A program made the translations under genes and the position numbers. From Circinella minor (Eukaryota > Mucoromycota > Mucoromycetes > Mucorales > Lichtheimiaceae), in NCBI GenBank assembly GCA_016758965.1, contig JAEPRB010000019.1, positions 248,001-312,000 on the forward strand: a stretch of DNA of 64,000 nucleotides, given 5' to 3'. Shown one piece after another: positions 23,185 through 35,135 of this stretch. Numbering within the stretch: the stretch's first letter is position 1; the number at the start of each line of letters is the position of its first letter. The notes under the pieces were generated by a model that saw only the letters and a program-made list of their open reading frames with translations, made no database searches and was not told where the DNA came from.

Positions 23185-25675
23185 TCACTCCATTTGTTCT
23201 AGAGAATAAACAATATCACGCCAAATATCAGCGCCCTGTTATATAAATATTTTAAAGAAAAAAATAATTAGTAAGAAAACAATAGTACTTTTTTTTTTTC
23301 GTGTATGCTTTAGAAAGTCATTTACCCGTTGAAAAAATTCCACTTTAGAATCTGTATAATCTTCCAGTGCATCTCGCATTTCTGATGATTTGCTTCGAGT
23401 CAAAAAATCATCTTCACGTTTTACTTGTTCTGAAAAAGCTATTGATACTTCATGTGTTTGTTCAATTGCTTCTTGAAGCTATTTTTTTTTATTAACAATA
23501 TGTTAGCTATATATATATGTTCATCTGTATATCCCTACCTTTATTTAATTCATTTAATAATTATAAAGATATCCTACCTCACGAATACGATCATCAAGAC
23601 GAAGTACTTTTTCACGTTTTATCTTGTCAGCATCCGCCCCCCGGACTTCATTAATTTTTCCAGTAAAATAACCTGTAATGTTATATGCACTATTATCCCC
23701 AGGCCGTGGATGAAGTGTTCTCTCACGTTCAGCGATAGTTTGTTGAAGATAATCTGATAATTCTTCAAAGTCGAGTTGTTTTTGATCACGTAATTTCAAT
23801 ACTCCCTACACAATTAATTCAATCCAATTAATTTCTTTTTTTTTTTCATCGATTTCAGTGAACAATTTACCTTCATCACACTATAGTAAGACATATAATC
23901 ATGAACTTCACCAAGCCATAATGTTTCATGTTGATTCTATATAAAATTAATTATTATTAAACATTCTTTATTCTACATAAACTTCAATAGATTAATCATA
24001 ATTCTATTTTTACCATCTTTTTCATAGCTGCTGAAAATTCATCCAATGCAGTAGCAAAATTGTTAAGTGGTAACTCTGTATCTCCTTCATGTTTCATCAG
24101 TCCTCTTATGTTTTGTGCAAATTCATCATAATCATGACTTAATTCTATTAAAGAAAAAAAAAAGAGAGAAGAAATGAAAAGTAAGCTATCTTTTCTATAT
24201 TTCTTTGATTATTATAATATCATTTTTAATATATTTACCATCTGTTCGTTTATTTGTTCGAGCCTGAGTCTTTTCAAGTAAATTTAAATTTTCTTCAAGT
24301 CGATCCACACGTTCTCTCATTTGAACAAAACGTTCATCACGTTTACGAATTTTAACAAATGCATTTAATAAAGAATCTCCAATGGTATCAATCATAGTTT
24401 CTTGTCTTTCACGAAGTGCACGAGCTGAAGCATCATTCTGTATCCAAAAAAAAAAAAAAAATTAATTATCTAGAAATACTAAAACGGACAAGCGATATAT
24501 ATATATATATATATATATAAATGATACTAATAATTTAATAAAACTACTTACAAATTCTGGTGATTCAAGGAACATAATGAAAAATTCTGCTCGTCTTAAA
24601 ATAGGATGTCGTGCAATACGTTGTAAAAATCGTTGAAGACTAATATTTATTTAAATGAAAAATTTAAGGTTACAAAATCAATATAAACAAAAAATATAAC
24701 AAAAATCATGCAGCTAAAAAAAAAAAAAATTATGTACCTTATCCGTCGTCGTTCGACAAAATCTGTACTAAACCTATCACCTTTTACATATTCTAAAAGT
24801 GAAATTTAAGTATAGTATTATCAATTATGTACAATATATTTTATGACTTACCCATTCTATGCTTATCAGGTAAAGGAGGTACAAAACAAGCTGGATAATT
24901 ATTATATAAAACATTATAAAGCCAAACAAAATCTTGAAATCTTCTACGAAATGATGTTTTCTATAAAAATAAATTAATTCTCTCTTTTTTTTTTTTTTTC
25001 TTTCTCTCTTCAATTCATAAAATAAGTAAAATGATAACATACTGAAGAAACAATACGATATGTAATAAAAGCACCTTCATTTTCTTTACGAGGATCTACA
25101 ACAGAAATCTGTTTCCACTCTGATGGATCATCATTATCACTGCCAGAAGTTGTTCTTGGAGACATCATTGACGAGGAAGAAGCACCTGTTGTTACAATTG
25201 TAGGTGAAGCAGGATGATCTGATTGATAAAAATAAGCCGAATTATTTTTATTATTATTTATAGAATTTGTTATTGGTATTGTTGTTGTTGCTGTTGTAGC
25301 CATATATTTATTATTGCTATCTAACATATTATCAATGCTAAGACTATGATCTAATGGATCGTCCGAGATGTTGACATTAACGTGTGCTGGTTCTTCTTCT
25401 TCGGTTACCGACAACTCTGTCTAATATTTTATTAGCTATACATTTTTAATTTTTATTATTCAACCGTTTTAATGTCTTTGATATTTTATATATCTTACCT
25501 TGTCCAACTTATTTAAATTATTTTCTGCTAATGCTTGGCTTAAAGTTTTGTCCATATCTGAAAGTGGGTCCAAAACAGCTGGGTCATTAAGTGTTGTAGA
25601 TTCTTCTAGTGTTTTTGAATTATTATTATCTTGTATATCCCATGTTACATTATTAAATTCTTCCGAATCAGTCAT
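23185..25675 (-). CDS. SNX4: Sorting nexin-4 / Atg24-like PX-BAR protein (544 aa)
   Basis: Endosome-to-Golgi recycling and autophagy factor. Eleven exons: 25675-25499, 25420-25043, 24960-24852, 24792-24738, 24639-24552, 24437-24239, 24144-24014, 23936-23871, 23805-23578, 23478-23326 and 23235-23185; all phases agree, total 544 aa. The PX domain (about residues 155-270) shows ITYRIVSS, RRRFQDFVWLYNVL (PI3P-binding R/F motif) and PPLPDKHRM. It is followed by VERRRISLQRFLQRIARHP. The C-terminal half is a BAR-type helical region (RERVDRLEENLNLLEK, ELSHDYDEFAQNIRGLMKHEG, YFTGKINEVRGADADKIKRE) ending GADIWRDIVYSLEQME. The N-terminal 150 residues are acidic and disordered. The PX/BAR order and YFTGKINE-type block favour SNX4 over SNX41/42. 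Confidence 0.9.
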
Positions 25676-26587
25676 GGTTGTTTTATTTTACAAAATTATA
25701 AAAAAAAAAAGGACTTGTTTTTATAAGTTTTAACTCGCTGCGCAAGAACTTTCAATAGTGAGAGAAAAAGTAAGAGTTAGAGAGAGAGACAGAGGGAAGA
25801 AAGAAAAAAAGCGGAGGATATAATATACCCAGATGCACGAAAATTGCTAACAATAGCATAATTTTTATTACTTTTTTTGGGTACATTGTCACTGACTACG
25901 TAAGTGGTTTCCTTCTATAAATGGGAGCGATGGACAACAAACTAGAATATTTCATTTATATAGAAGAAGTGATTACGTATTTATTGTTTCATTGCATTAT
26001 TTATCAAGTACAAGCTTATTTATCCACGGGTCATTTTTTTTTGTTACCAATTTTGATTAGGTCGAAAACGTGTTTAATGCACTTATACATGTCAAATGTT
26101 ACCTATCAAAAAGACATACAATTTGTAAGGAAATACATTTTGTATAGCAAGTGGTTTATCAATATAAACATAATTATGTATTAAAGTACTTAATTCACAA
26201 ATAAAAAAAAAGTCATCCCAAGTTAATAATCTTGTGATATAACATTCATTGTGTGAGAAAAAATGAATACGTACGTACGTACAATTATAATATTATTTAA
26301 AAAATGATTAATTGATTGACTAATATACTTATACTATGGGCTGATAGTACTATAGTAATTATTATTTTATGTATAAAAGTAATTATTGTGTTTGTGTATA
26401 TAAATGTTTGTAAATATGTAAATTCCAAAGTAACATAAAAGAAGAAGAGAAAAAGGTTAAAAAATATTCTTCTTGCCTATTACTGTTATTAGTAGTATTA
26501 TAATGATAAATAGTTGCCATACTAGCAAAAAAGAAGAAAAAAGCAAATTAAAAAATAAACTACGTATAGCTAATTAGAATTAGTTTT
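25676..26587. other. Intergenic region upstream of SNX4
   Basis: About 900 bp between the SNX4 start and the 3' end of the GPI-protein gene. Purine-rich on the plus strand at 25755-25815 (a pyrimidine leader for SNX4). Otherwise AT-rich, with nothing recognised. Confidence 0.45.
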
Positions 26588-27426
26588 TTAAATAATTGCT
26601 GAAACTACAGTAGTAGCAGCAATAAAAACACAAAAGAGTGAAATTGAAAATGATGATGATGACAAAGGAGCTGTCGTCTTGACACCACTAGCAGCATAAA
26701 TATTTATAGTATCTCCTTTTGTTGATCCGCCAGATGAACTGCCTGAACCTGATCTAGGTGTATTGGGAATAGCAGCCGAACGAATCTCGATTGGAACATC
26801 CAACTGTGTATCGGTTGACTTGTCGTAAAAGATCACATTATATTTACCAGGTCGAATTGTTTGTGGAATCTTGTAATTTACTGAATGCTCATAATAAGTC
26901 ACGTTACCAGCATGTTTTTCACCTGTCTTGGATACATCAGCATTTTCAGCAATAATGATATCTTCCTGTTTTGTTGTTATAGAGGATGAGTTACTGGATG
27001 ATGGTGACGATATTGATGATCCCGCTGTTGCTGCAGCAACCGCAGCTGGTGGGGCCACTGCAGATGGTTCTGCCTTTGCATTTCCCGCAGAGGATGCAAC
27101 AGCTAACGATGATGAATCCATAGAAATAGCCTTGAGTTGAATTGATAACTTGAGAGCTATTGTTATTAGTATAGAAACCATCTATTCAGCACTACTAGTT
27201 TATAATACGTATATTGATCATTTCTTTTATTTATTAATAATTTACATGAACTATCAACATCGGAGAAGAGATGATAAGTGCAAGGAAGGATTTGATCAAT
27301 AACATATGGGCCATTTGGTACTGGACTTGTTACATTATAGTTCCTTGTAGGTGCAGTCAATTGTGCTGAAACTAATAATGATGATAATACAATGAATATT
27401 AAACAGTTGCTAAAAGATGTAACCAT
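26588..27426 (-). CDS. Kre9/Knh1-like GPI-anchored surface protein (249 aa)
   Basis: Probable secreted, GPI-anchored cell-surface protein. Exons 27426-27246 and 27156-26588 join TCA T|gtaaat...acaatag|CT, giving 249 aa. It has a signal peptide (CLIFIVLSSLLVSAQL). An extracellular domain contains PNGPYVIDQILPC, LKLSIQLKAI and, after an A/S-rich insert, YKIPQTIRPGKYNVIFYDKS and LDVPIEIRSA. This last block resembles the Ig-like Ser/Thr-rich Kre9/Knh1-like domain of fungal GPI proteins. The linker is S/G-rich, and the final segment is hydrophobic (ISLFCVFIAATTVVSAII) as expected of a GPI signal. The start at MVTSF was chosen over an upstream in-frame ATG (27453) because it gives a standard signal peptide. 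Confidence 0.75.
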
Positions 27427-29642
27427 AGTTAGTAGCAGATAAAAACTGATCAAAAGATTATTAGTGATGGGAAAGAGAGAGAGGGAACTGAATTGTGTAA
27501 AAAGAAGTCTTTTTTTGACAAATATTTAAAGATTTTTTGCAACAAACAAAAAAAAAAGAGAATGATGGAGTTCAAGAAATATAAAAAGGAGCTTAGCACA
27601 GTTCAGGCTTACATGGCATTATACATAAACTTGAGTAAAAAAAAAAAAAAAATAGGGGACTATAAAAAAATTACAGCCCCTTCTTTCTTTCCGTTAGTAG
27701 TGTTTGCTTTTTTTTTTGAGATAATAACCCTGGTTATATTTTTTTTTCTAACAAATATATTAACATTTAATGTAAATTGTAAAAAATTAATTATAGATTA
27801 TTGAAGGCTCTAGCTTAAAGATAATAATCATTGTCTAATCAAACTACAAAAAAAAAACACTGTTGAAATAAGATAGAATAATAACAAAGCTGTAATATGA
27901 AACGTATGTACGTATATAATATCAGTATCCAAGAAAATAAACCTGCCCTCTTTTCCCCTTGAACAACCCCTTTTTTTTATATAAACATGGAAATACAACT
28001 AACAACAATAAAATACTAGATTGGTATTTAGAAAGAAAGTAACAAATAGGTTTAGCTTTGAAACTGCATTTATAAATTGGGCTGCTAAGACTTATATCTA
28101 ACAAACACAAAACAGAGAAGAATTACTTTTACAGCATGCAGTAATGTGCTTTATCGAGACACATTATATACCACACACATGCTAAAAGAAAAGGAATTGG
28201 CAAACATGTACATGGTTACATCCGGATAATGGTCCATATCTAGCTAACAATAAATATTCTTCAATCTTAGTGCCTATCCCACATAGACCTATCCTACATG
28301 GACCATGTGGCGGGTGAAACACTTGTTTCATAAATACACCTGTATAAATAATCTACTAATGTTATGTGACAAAGGAATAAAAAAGAAGTGCATATTATTT
28401 TTTGTATAGTTTCATCATTATTCTCGATACATTGTCTCTGTTTAAAATTTTCTATTATTCATACACATCTATTATATGGCTTTTGAAATAGTAGTTTAAC
28501 AATATTAAAAGTCTGCTTTGAAGAAATCGTTGCAAAAACAATGAAGAAAGGATATAGACCAAACACCTTTCATACAGGAATCTTAGAAGCTGTTTAAGAA
28601 AAAAAAAGAAGCAAATAGAATGGAAACGCAGAATTTTTGTACGGATATCAACTTGTAGATAACATGCCACTAAGGACAATACGAAAATCAATAGCACTAG
28701 TACATAATTAGTTGTGGTCCTTCATACTATAATCATATCTGTTATAATTTTCCCACTTGTAAGTACATTATATACTGATATGTCTTGACATGTATATAAC
28801 GCGATAAGGATATGCATCTTAGACAGATTCGTTCTTTAGCTTTTTTATTTTCAAATAAATATTAGATCCGCTAATCCAGATAGAATTTTTTTTTTTTTTT
28901 TTTTTGAAAAGACGATCAGCGAATGGCAACACAAAAGCAATTAGCGTGGTTGATCCGTGCCATATTTGCAAAAATCCCAGCAAACAGGAACGAAGAAGAA
29001 AAAAAAAAAAAAGAAAAGAAAAAAAAAATACTCAGCTACCAGTTGTTATGGTAACACAACTCTTTTATTTGGATTAACTTGTTTTCTGTGAGCCAATCAA
29101 TTTCTGGCTCGCGTACGATGGTGCAAGAAAAGTATTTAAGAAGAGTTTTACCGTGGGATAAAAAAATAAATAATAATAATAGATCACTGCGGATGATTAT
29201 TAAAAAAGAACAAAAAGAACGTTAGCGAACAAAATAAATAATAAATATTTACATTTAAAAATACAGGAAATGTCAAATCATATATAAGAGAAATACCCTG
29301 CGTGGGTTCCGTTTAAACAAGGATACCGTAACCCATTTAGAAATTTTACCGAGGGAAAATAATAATTCAGATAAAACACAGAAAGTGTGTATGGCATATT
29401 TAAATGGGAAACGTGCCGAATAATTTTTTTAACTTACTGAGCGGCGATTTGTTTCTTGATAACCCAAAAAAAAAAAAAAAGCCTTCCTTGTATAAGCGGG
29501 GACTTAAATTGATTCATTATATTATCTATCAAGGCGCAAATTTTTAAGTATATAACACAATAACACCCCCCCCTCTTTTCCCTCCTTTTTTTTATCTTCT
29601 TTATTTCTTTCCTCATCATTTCTACACTTTTAAGTACATTCC
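27427..29642. other. Divergent intergenic region, GPI protein (-) / PTC7-like (+)
   Basis: About 2.2 kb of AT-rich DNA with homopolymer runs, including T runs around 28886-28904. Around 28230-28312 there is an imperfect 15-bp tandem pair (CCTATCCCACATAGA / CCTATCCTACATGGA) and a 9-bp inverted pair ATGGTCCAT/ATGGACCAT. A pyrimidine-rich leader occupies 29565-29635, directly before the PTC7-like start. No gene is supported. Confidence 0.45.
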
Positions 29643-31113
29643 ATGAGCAGCAGTAGTAACAAGGTAGCCTCGCACATTGCAAAGTCATTGCCTTCGTCAC
29701 TTCCAGGTTTATCTACGACGACATGTACTAAAGCACGCTGCGCTAATACTATTCGCTCCTTGTCTTCAGCTCGCTCTCGTCAACGTCCTCAAGTAATTCT
29801 TTCATGTTTCCGTAAAACACCTCAAACACGTCTCTATTATGATTATGCTATTCATCGTCCTCAACAAATCAACCATCCATTTATTCCTACTTCATATCAT
29901 AAACAACTTCCACTCTTTGATTTTTTCGCCAGTACAAAACCAAAACCCTCTTACTTATTTTCTGCTGGTGCTACAGGATTCGCGAAACGTCGTGGTACGC
30001 AACAGTCACAAAAACAACAGTATGATCCTTTTGAACAATCTTATCAAAGTACTCAAGTTGGAGAAGATGCATATTTTATTCGTTCAGACGCTCTAGGTGT
30101 TGCTGATGGTGTTGGCGGTTGGACAGGAACTCTTGGTAAATATTAATAATAATAATAATTTTTTTGTTTGTTTGTTTATATTTAATTATTTTTGGATCCC
30201 CGGAATTTTCCGTGGTTTCCCCTTTCCTTCCCCCAATCATTCTTGTGTGTAACTAACTCAAAATGAAACACTTTATTATTATTATATTATTATTATATAG
30301 GTGCCAATCCAGCATTATATTCTAGAAAACTAATGCATCATGCTTATCTTGAATTGGAACGTTTTGATAATGTGGATGATGATCTATTTGCAAAATATGA
30401 TGATGCAGACCCAGTCGATGTACTTCAAAAAAGCTATGATCTCTCCTTAATGGAAGCACATCGTGAAGGAGTTATTGGCTCATCTACTGCATGTGTTGCT
30501 CTTCTCCGTAATGATGAGTTACGTGTCGCCAACTTGGGTGATTGTGGTATCTCTATCATTCGTCAAAACAGTTATATTTTTCGTAATGAAGAACAACAAC
30601 ATGCTTTTAACTTTCCTTATCAACTCGGTACAAACTCTCCTGATAAACCCAAAGATGCTCAGGTAATTACTACCATACTGCTATTTTATTTTATTTGTGG
30701 AATAGAGATAAATAACATAAAATAACTAACTTTCAACTTTTTTTTTGTTATAATAGACATTCGACATCAAGGTTGAAAAAGGAGATGTCATTGTTCTTGG
30801 CACCGATGGTCTTTTTGATAATTTGTTCGACAAAGAAATTCTTTCTATTGTAAGAGCTCATGTGAACGCTTATACCATTCCAGGCTCAGGCCAGCGTCCA
30901 CCCCGACTTCTCAACTTCAATCCACAAAAGCTTTCAGATGCTTTGGCTGCTCGTGCTCGTTCAGTCAGTGAAGATCGTCGTAATATGGATAGCCCTTTCC
31001 AAACACAAGCAATTAATGAAGGTTATTTTCATCAAGGTGGTAAATCCGATGATATCAGTGTGGTTGTTGCCATCGTCAATGACAGTGAAGATTCTCCAGA
31101 TCGTCGATTATAA
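29643..31113 (+). CDS. PTC7: PTC7-like mitochondrial PP2C phosphatase (403 aa)
   Basis: Metal-dependent Ser/Thr phosphatase of the PP2C/PPM family, Ptc7 branch, which in yeast activates coenzyme Q biosynthesis by dephosphorylating Coq7. Exons 29643-30135, 30301-30662 and 30757-31113 are in phase, 403 aa. The first about 60 residues are rich in S/R/K, without acids, like a mitochondrial presequence. Catalytic motifs are present: VGEDAYFIRSDALGVADGVGGW (here GEDAYF and ADGVGGW, metal-binding Asp/Gly), GSSTACVALL, RVANLGDCG, VIVLGTDGLFDNLFD and GKSDDISVVVA. Metal-coordinating aspartates appear intact. It sits after a pyrimidine-rich leader and converges on the catalase gene. Confidence 0.92.
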
Positions 31114-31521
31114 AAAATCATAAAAACACATTATTTTTCATTCATTATTAATTCCTTCACTCACTCAACAATCAACAACCACGTTTCTCTATCCTTAATT
31201 TTATCTCTCTCTCTCTTTCTTTTACACTACTTTACTATACTCACGATATACATCTTAGACTCTTCTTTTATCTATAACTCTACACTCTTTTTTTTTCGCA
31301 TGCATTCACAACTCATCAGTACATATATTATATCATAACATACCCTCTCCCATTTCAGTCATTCTTAATCAAAATCATTACATTATTGCATATATATTTA
31401 TTTTTAATAATAACATTATCTTAATTATAAGAAATTTTAAATTATGAATCTTCACCTAGCATTGATATGGTCTATCTAAATCTATTCGTTAAATTGTTGT
31501 GGTTAAACTATTATTATTTAT

Positions 31522-34271
31522 TTACATAGGAGGATCGAGTGCCATACGAGTCCAGTATCGTTGCTTAATTAATGCATGTTTAAAGCCTTCTAAAAGTCCA
31601 GATGATTGTTCACCAATAAATACACCATCTTTCTCACCACCTTCTACTTTGGCAAGTTTAAGCAATTCAACACCAGCACCTGATGCACCGATAGGTTTAC
31701 AATGACGGAAGGCATCCATAACAAATACTAAAGGCTCTCCATAAGGGAAAGTGCTTTGTTTTGTCGTTAATTTTTTTATAGCTTCTGAACCATCAGGGAC
31801 ATAGACAGCATCAAACAATACCGAACTTGTGGTAGTATATGTTTGTGTAATTTCCAATCCTTCTTGATCCCCTAATGCAGGCCCCACATATTCAACGTAA
31901 GCTCCTTCTTTTTTCAAAAAGTCATAAATAGCTTTAGCATCCTTGACATTAGTGCCTGGAGCGGTCAAAATAGCAACTGTCTTGGTCTTGATATGTGGAG
32001 GATGAGGTCTTTCTTCGATCGATAATCCCACAGTTGTATGACCAGAATTATCTGTCACTTTATCAGGTAATGGAACATTAACACCTGCAGCGACCCGTCG
32101 TGCCAATCCATTATCTACATGATTCAAAACATCAATCATACGCTTACGTACGCCCAAATCAACCGATTTGCCAACTTCGAAACGAAGACCATCTACCGTT
32201 TGTTGCTTTTCATAAACAGTCAACGAATTCCAGTAAAGTTGAGCTTGTGAATAATGATCATCTACAGTAGATACTTGTTCACGAATCTTGGTAGCTCCGG
32301 GCTCTATTTTTTCAGGGTACTCAATGTAACCACCTTGATTTTCTTCTGCTATAGCAGGAGCATTTCCTCCTAAATGGTTCGGGAAGTATGAGACATCACC
32401 CTTATGAATGTTTGTTTGCATATATCCATCCCGTTGATTATTGTGAACGCCATTGATGGGTCGATTGATAGGCAATTGCATATTATTGACCGAGTTCATA
32501 CGATTGATTTGTGTATCAGGATAACTAAACAACCGACCTTGAAGTAAGGAATCATTGGTAAAGCCAATACCACGAACAATTCTGGATACACAAAAGGCCA
32601 CTTGTTCTGTTTCGGCAAAAAAGTTTTCAACATTACGGTTTAAAGTCATTTTACCAAGAGGAGTGACAGGAACTAAGGATTCAGGAACAAGTTTGGTTGG
32701 ATCCAAAAGATATGGATATTTATTGGCATCTTCTTCTTTAATGATTTGAACACCCAATTCATATTCGGGATAGTCGCCTTTAGCAATGGCTGTATAAAGA
32801 TCTTGACGGTGAAAATCAATGTTTTTACCCCCTATCTTTTGAGCTTCGTCCCACAGAAGGTTGGATAAACCTTGTAAGGGTTTCCAGTGGAACTTCACAA
32901 AGATAGATTTGCCTTGTTCATTGATTAAACGGAAACTATTAAAAAAATTTTAATTAGTATATATATATATATATATATAAATGTATAAAAAATGATAATG
33001 CTATATATTAGTACGTGGTATGATAAGAAGGAGAATTGGGATCTTACGTATGGACACCAAATCCATCTACTTGACGGAGACTTTTTGCAATACCACGACC
33101 ACTTAATGCCCACAACACAGTGTGAATTGTTTCTGGAAAACTGATAAAAAAAAATTGAATAGAATTAGCATTAAACCTTCTAACCTTGATAAAAAAAACC
33201 ATCTTTTTATGAAACTTTTTTTGGTAAAATACATTCATCTTTTTGTTTATTTTACCTTCCAAAAAAATCATAAGCCGTATCATGGGCAGTACCTGCTTGA
33301 GGTACTTCGGTACTTGGATGAGGTTTACCAGAATGAATAATCTAATAATACGTAAAATGAAAACCCCCCAGTAAAATTAATATTATATTCTATTTTATAT
33401 AAAGAAAAAGAGAAATGTTATTTTACATCAGGAAATTTGATTGCATCTAAAAGAAAACAAACATTGATGTATTAGTAATTGAATATTTTACTCTGTAACA
33501 CCTATATTACTACTAATAATTCAATTATAAAAATTACCATGGACGAAAAATGGAGCAATGACATTGCCAACTATAAGATATCCATAGATGAAATTAGTAA
33601 TAATTTTTTGCTTATTTATTTTTCAATCATTTCTTTGAAGAAAATACTGATGTACTATATACATATATCTACATAAAAGAAGTGCTTACCCAAATCAAAA
33701 AGACCTTCGTCAGTATAAAATCGAGTGGCAAAACCACGTACATCTCTAACAGTATCCGGTGAGCCACGCGAACCTAAAACAGTTGAGAATCGTACAAAAA
33801 CAGGCGTTTTCTTTCCTGGATTGCGTAAAAAATCGGCTGCTGTCAAGTCAGACCAATCTTTGTAGGCTTCGAAATATCCATGAGCACCAACACCACGGGC
33901 ATGAACAACACGCTCAGGGATCCGTTCATGGTCTAGTATAAAACAAATTTAAGATGTCAGAATGACATATATTAATTGTTGTTACTTGTATAATAGACAG
34001 TAAATTGCTGACGTATCTATTTAATATATTATTATGATTATTATTTACCAAAGTGCATGATTTTGTCTTGGAAAGCAAAATCTTGCATCAGGCTAGGACC
34101 TTGACATCCTGCTTTTAAAGTGTTTCTATTATCCACCTTAACACCTGTGGTTGTAGTTTCTTGTGTATTTTTATTATCTAGCGAGAATGCTTCGAGTCGT
34201 TCTTCCATTGCCTTTTGACCACTACCACATGCTTTGGAAGCATCATTTTGACATGCAGAGTGATTGGCCAT
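31522..34271 (-). CDS. Large-subunit (clade 2) catalase, 703 aa
   Basis: Heme catalase disproportionating H2O2. Seven exons: 34271-34049, 33932-33690, 33570-33538, 33446-33427, 33341-33256, 33140-33048 and 32935-31522; total 703 aa. The catalytic His lies in [15 protein letters not shown], the Asn in VGNVIAPFF, and the heme-ligand Tyr in [32 protein letters not shown] is family-typical. The C-terminal 150 residues form the DJ-1/GATase-like domain of large catalases ([40 protein letters not shown]). Two exons are tiny (33 and 20 nt). Some positions near the active channel diverge from the usual family consensus ([20 protein letters not shown], and RGIAKS where RGIP.S is usual). No peroxisomal targeting tripeptide at the C-terminus (ends DPPM), so cytosolic location is likely. 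Confidence 0.93.
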
Positions 34272-35135
34272 TTTTTTTCAATGTTTATAATTAATGTAAG
34301 AAAAAGAGAAGGGTTGTATTAAAGTAGAATAATTAAAAAAGACTGATTTGAGACTATACGTAGAAGAAAAATAAATAAAATGTGTTTATTATCTTTTATA
34401 TTTCGGGCATAAGAATAACAACGAGGAGACATTTTTTTTTGAAGAGTACATCCATTATGACGTTGTAGAGTTTCAATCAAAAAATAAGTGTAGACATTAT
34501 AAATATATATATGTGTGACACGATATTACGGTGTGCAAACTATTATTATTTCAAAAGGCCTTGTAACAAAAGTGACACCTTTTATCTTTTTTTATCACAT
34601 TAAAATTATTTCCTCCGCAAACTACCGCAGTTCCCCTCTTGTAACTTGGTAACCAAATATCCAACATATTTTTTTTTTTTTTTTTACTTTTCATCTGGGT
34701 AAAATTATTACGAACATGTTCTTTCTAGAACCATTTTGTTCTTGTTATGATATTCAACGAGCTGAAATTTTGAAAGCAGACAAACAATTGAACCAAAACA
34801 AATAATTAGAAAAAGTTAAAAAGAGACGGCGATCCAGGCACTTCTTCATTTTTCATACAGCGACGATCTGTGTTTGTGGTCAGGCTCGAAGCCTTATTGG
34901 CTAATAAGTAACTATTTTACAATTTTGTAATTTACAGAAGACTTAAACCTATTTCGCTTCGTATGTGTGTGTGCGCCCTTTTTTTTTTTTTTTAGCTCGA
35001 TACAACAGTAAACTCTTTCTTTGTCTTTTTTTTTATTATTATTTTCCTTTTCCACTCTTTTATTTTAAAAGCTTTTTCTTTTTAATATTATATAACAAAA
35101 AAAAAAAAAAAGAAAACTTTATATATTTATGAACC
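34272..35135. promoter_or_regulatory. Divergent promoter region, catalase (-) / coiled-coil protein (+)
   Basis: About 860 bp between divergent starts, with long T and A homopolymers (34668-34685, 34978-34994, 35097-35113). No gene seen. Confidence 0.4.

Noticed and set aside
27493..27804. Plus-strand frame of 103 codons
   Set aside because: Translation is lysine/phenylalanine-rich, from A and T homopolymers; no domain or splice context.
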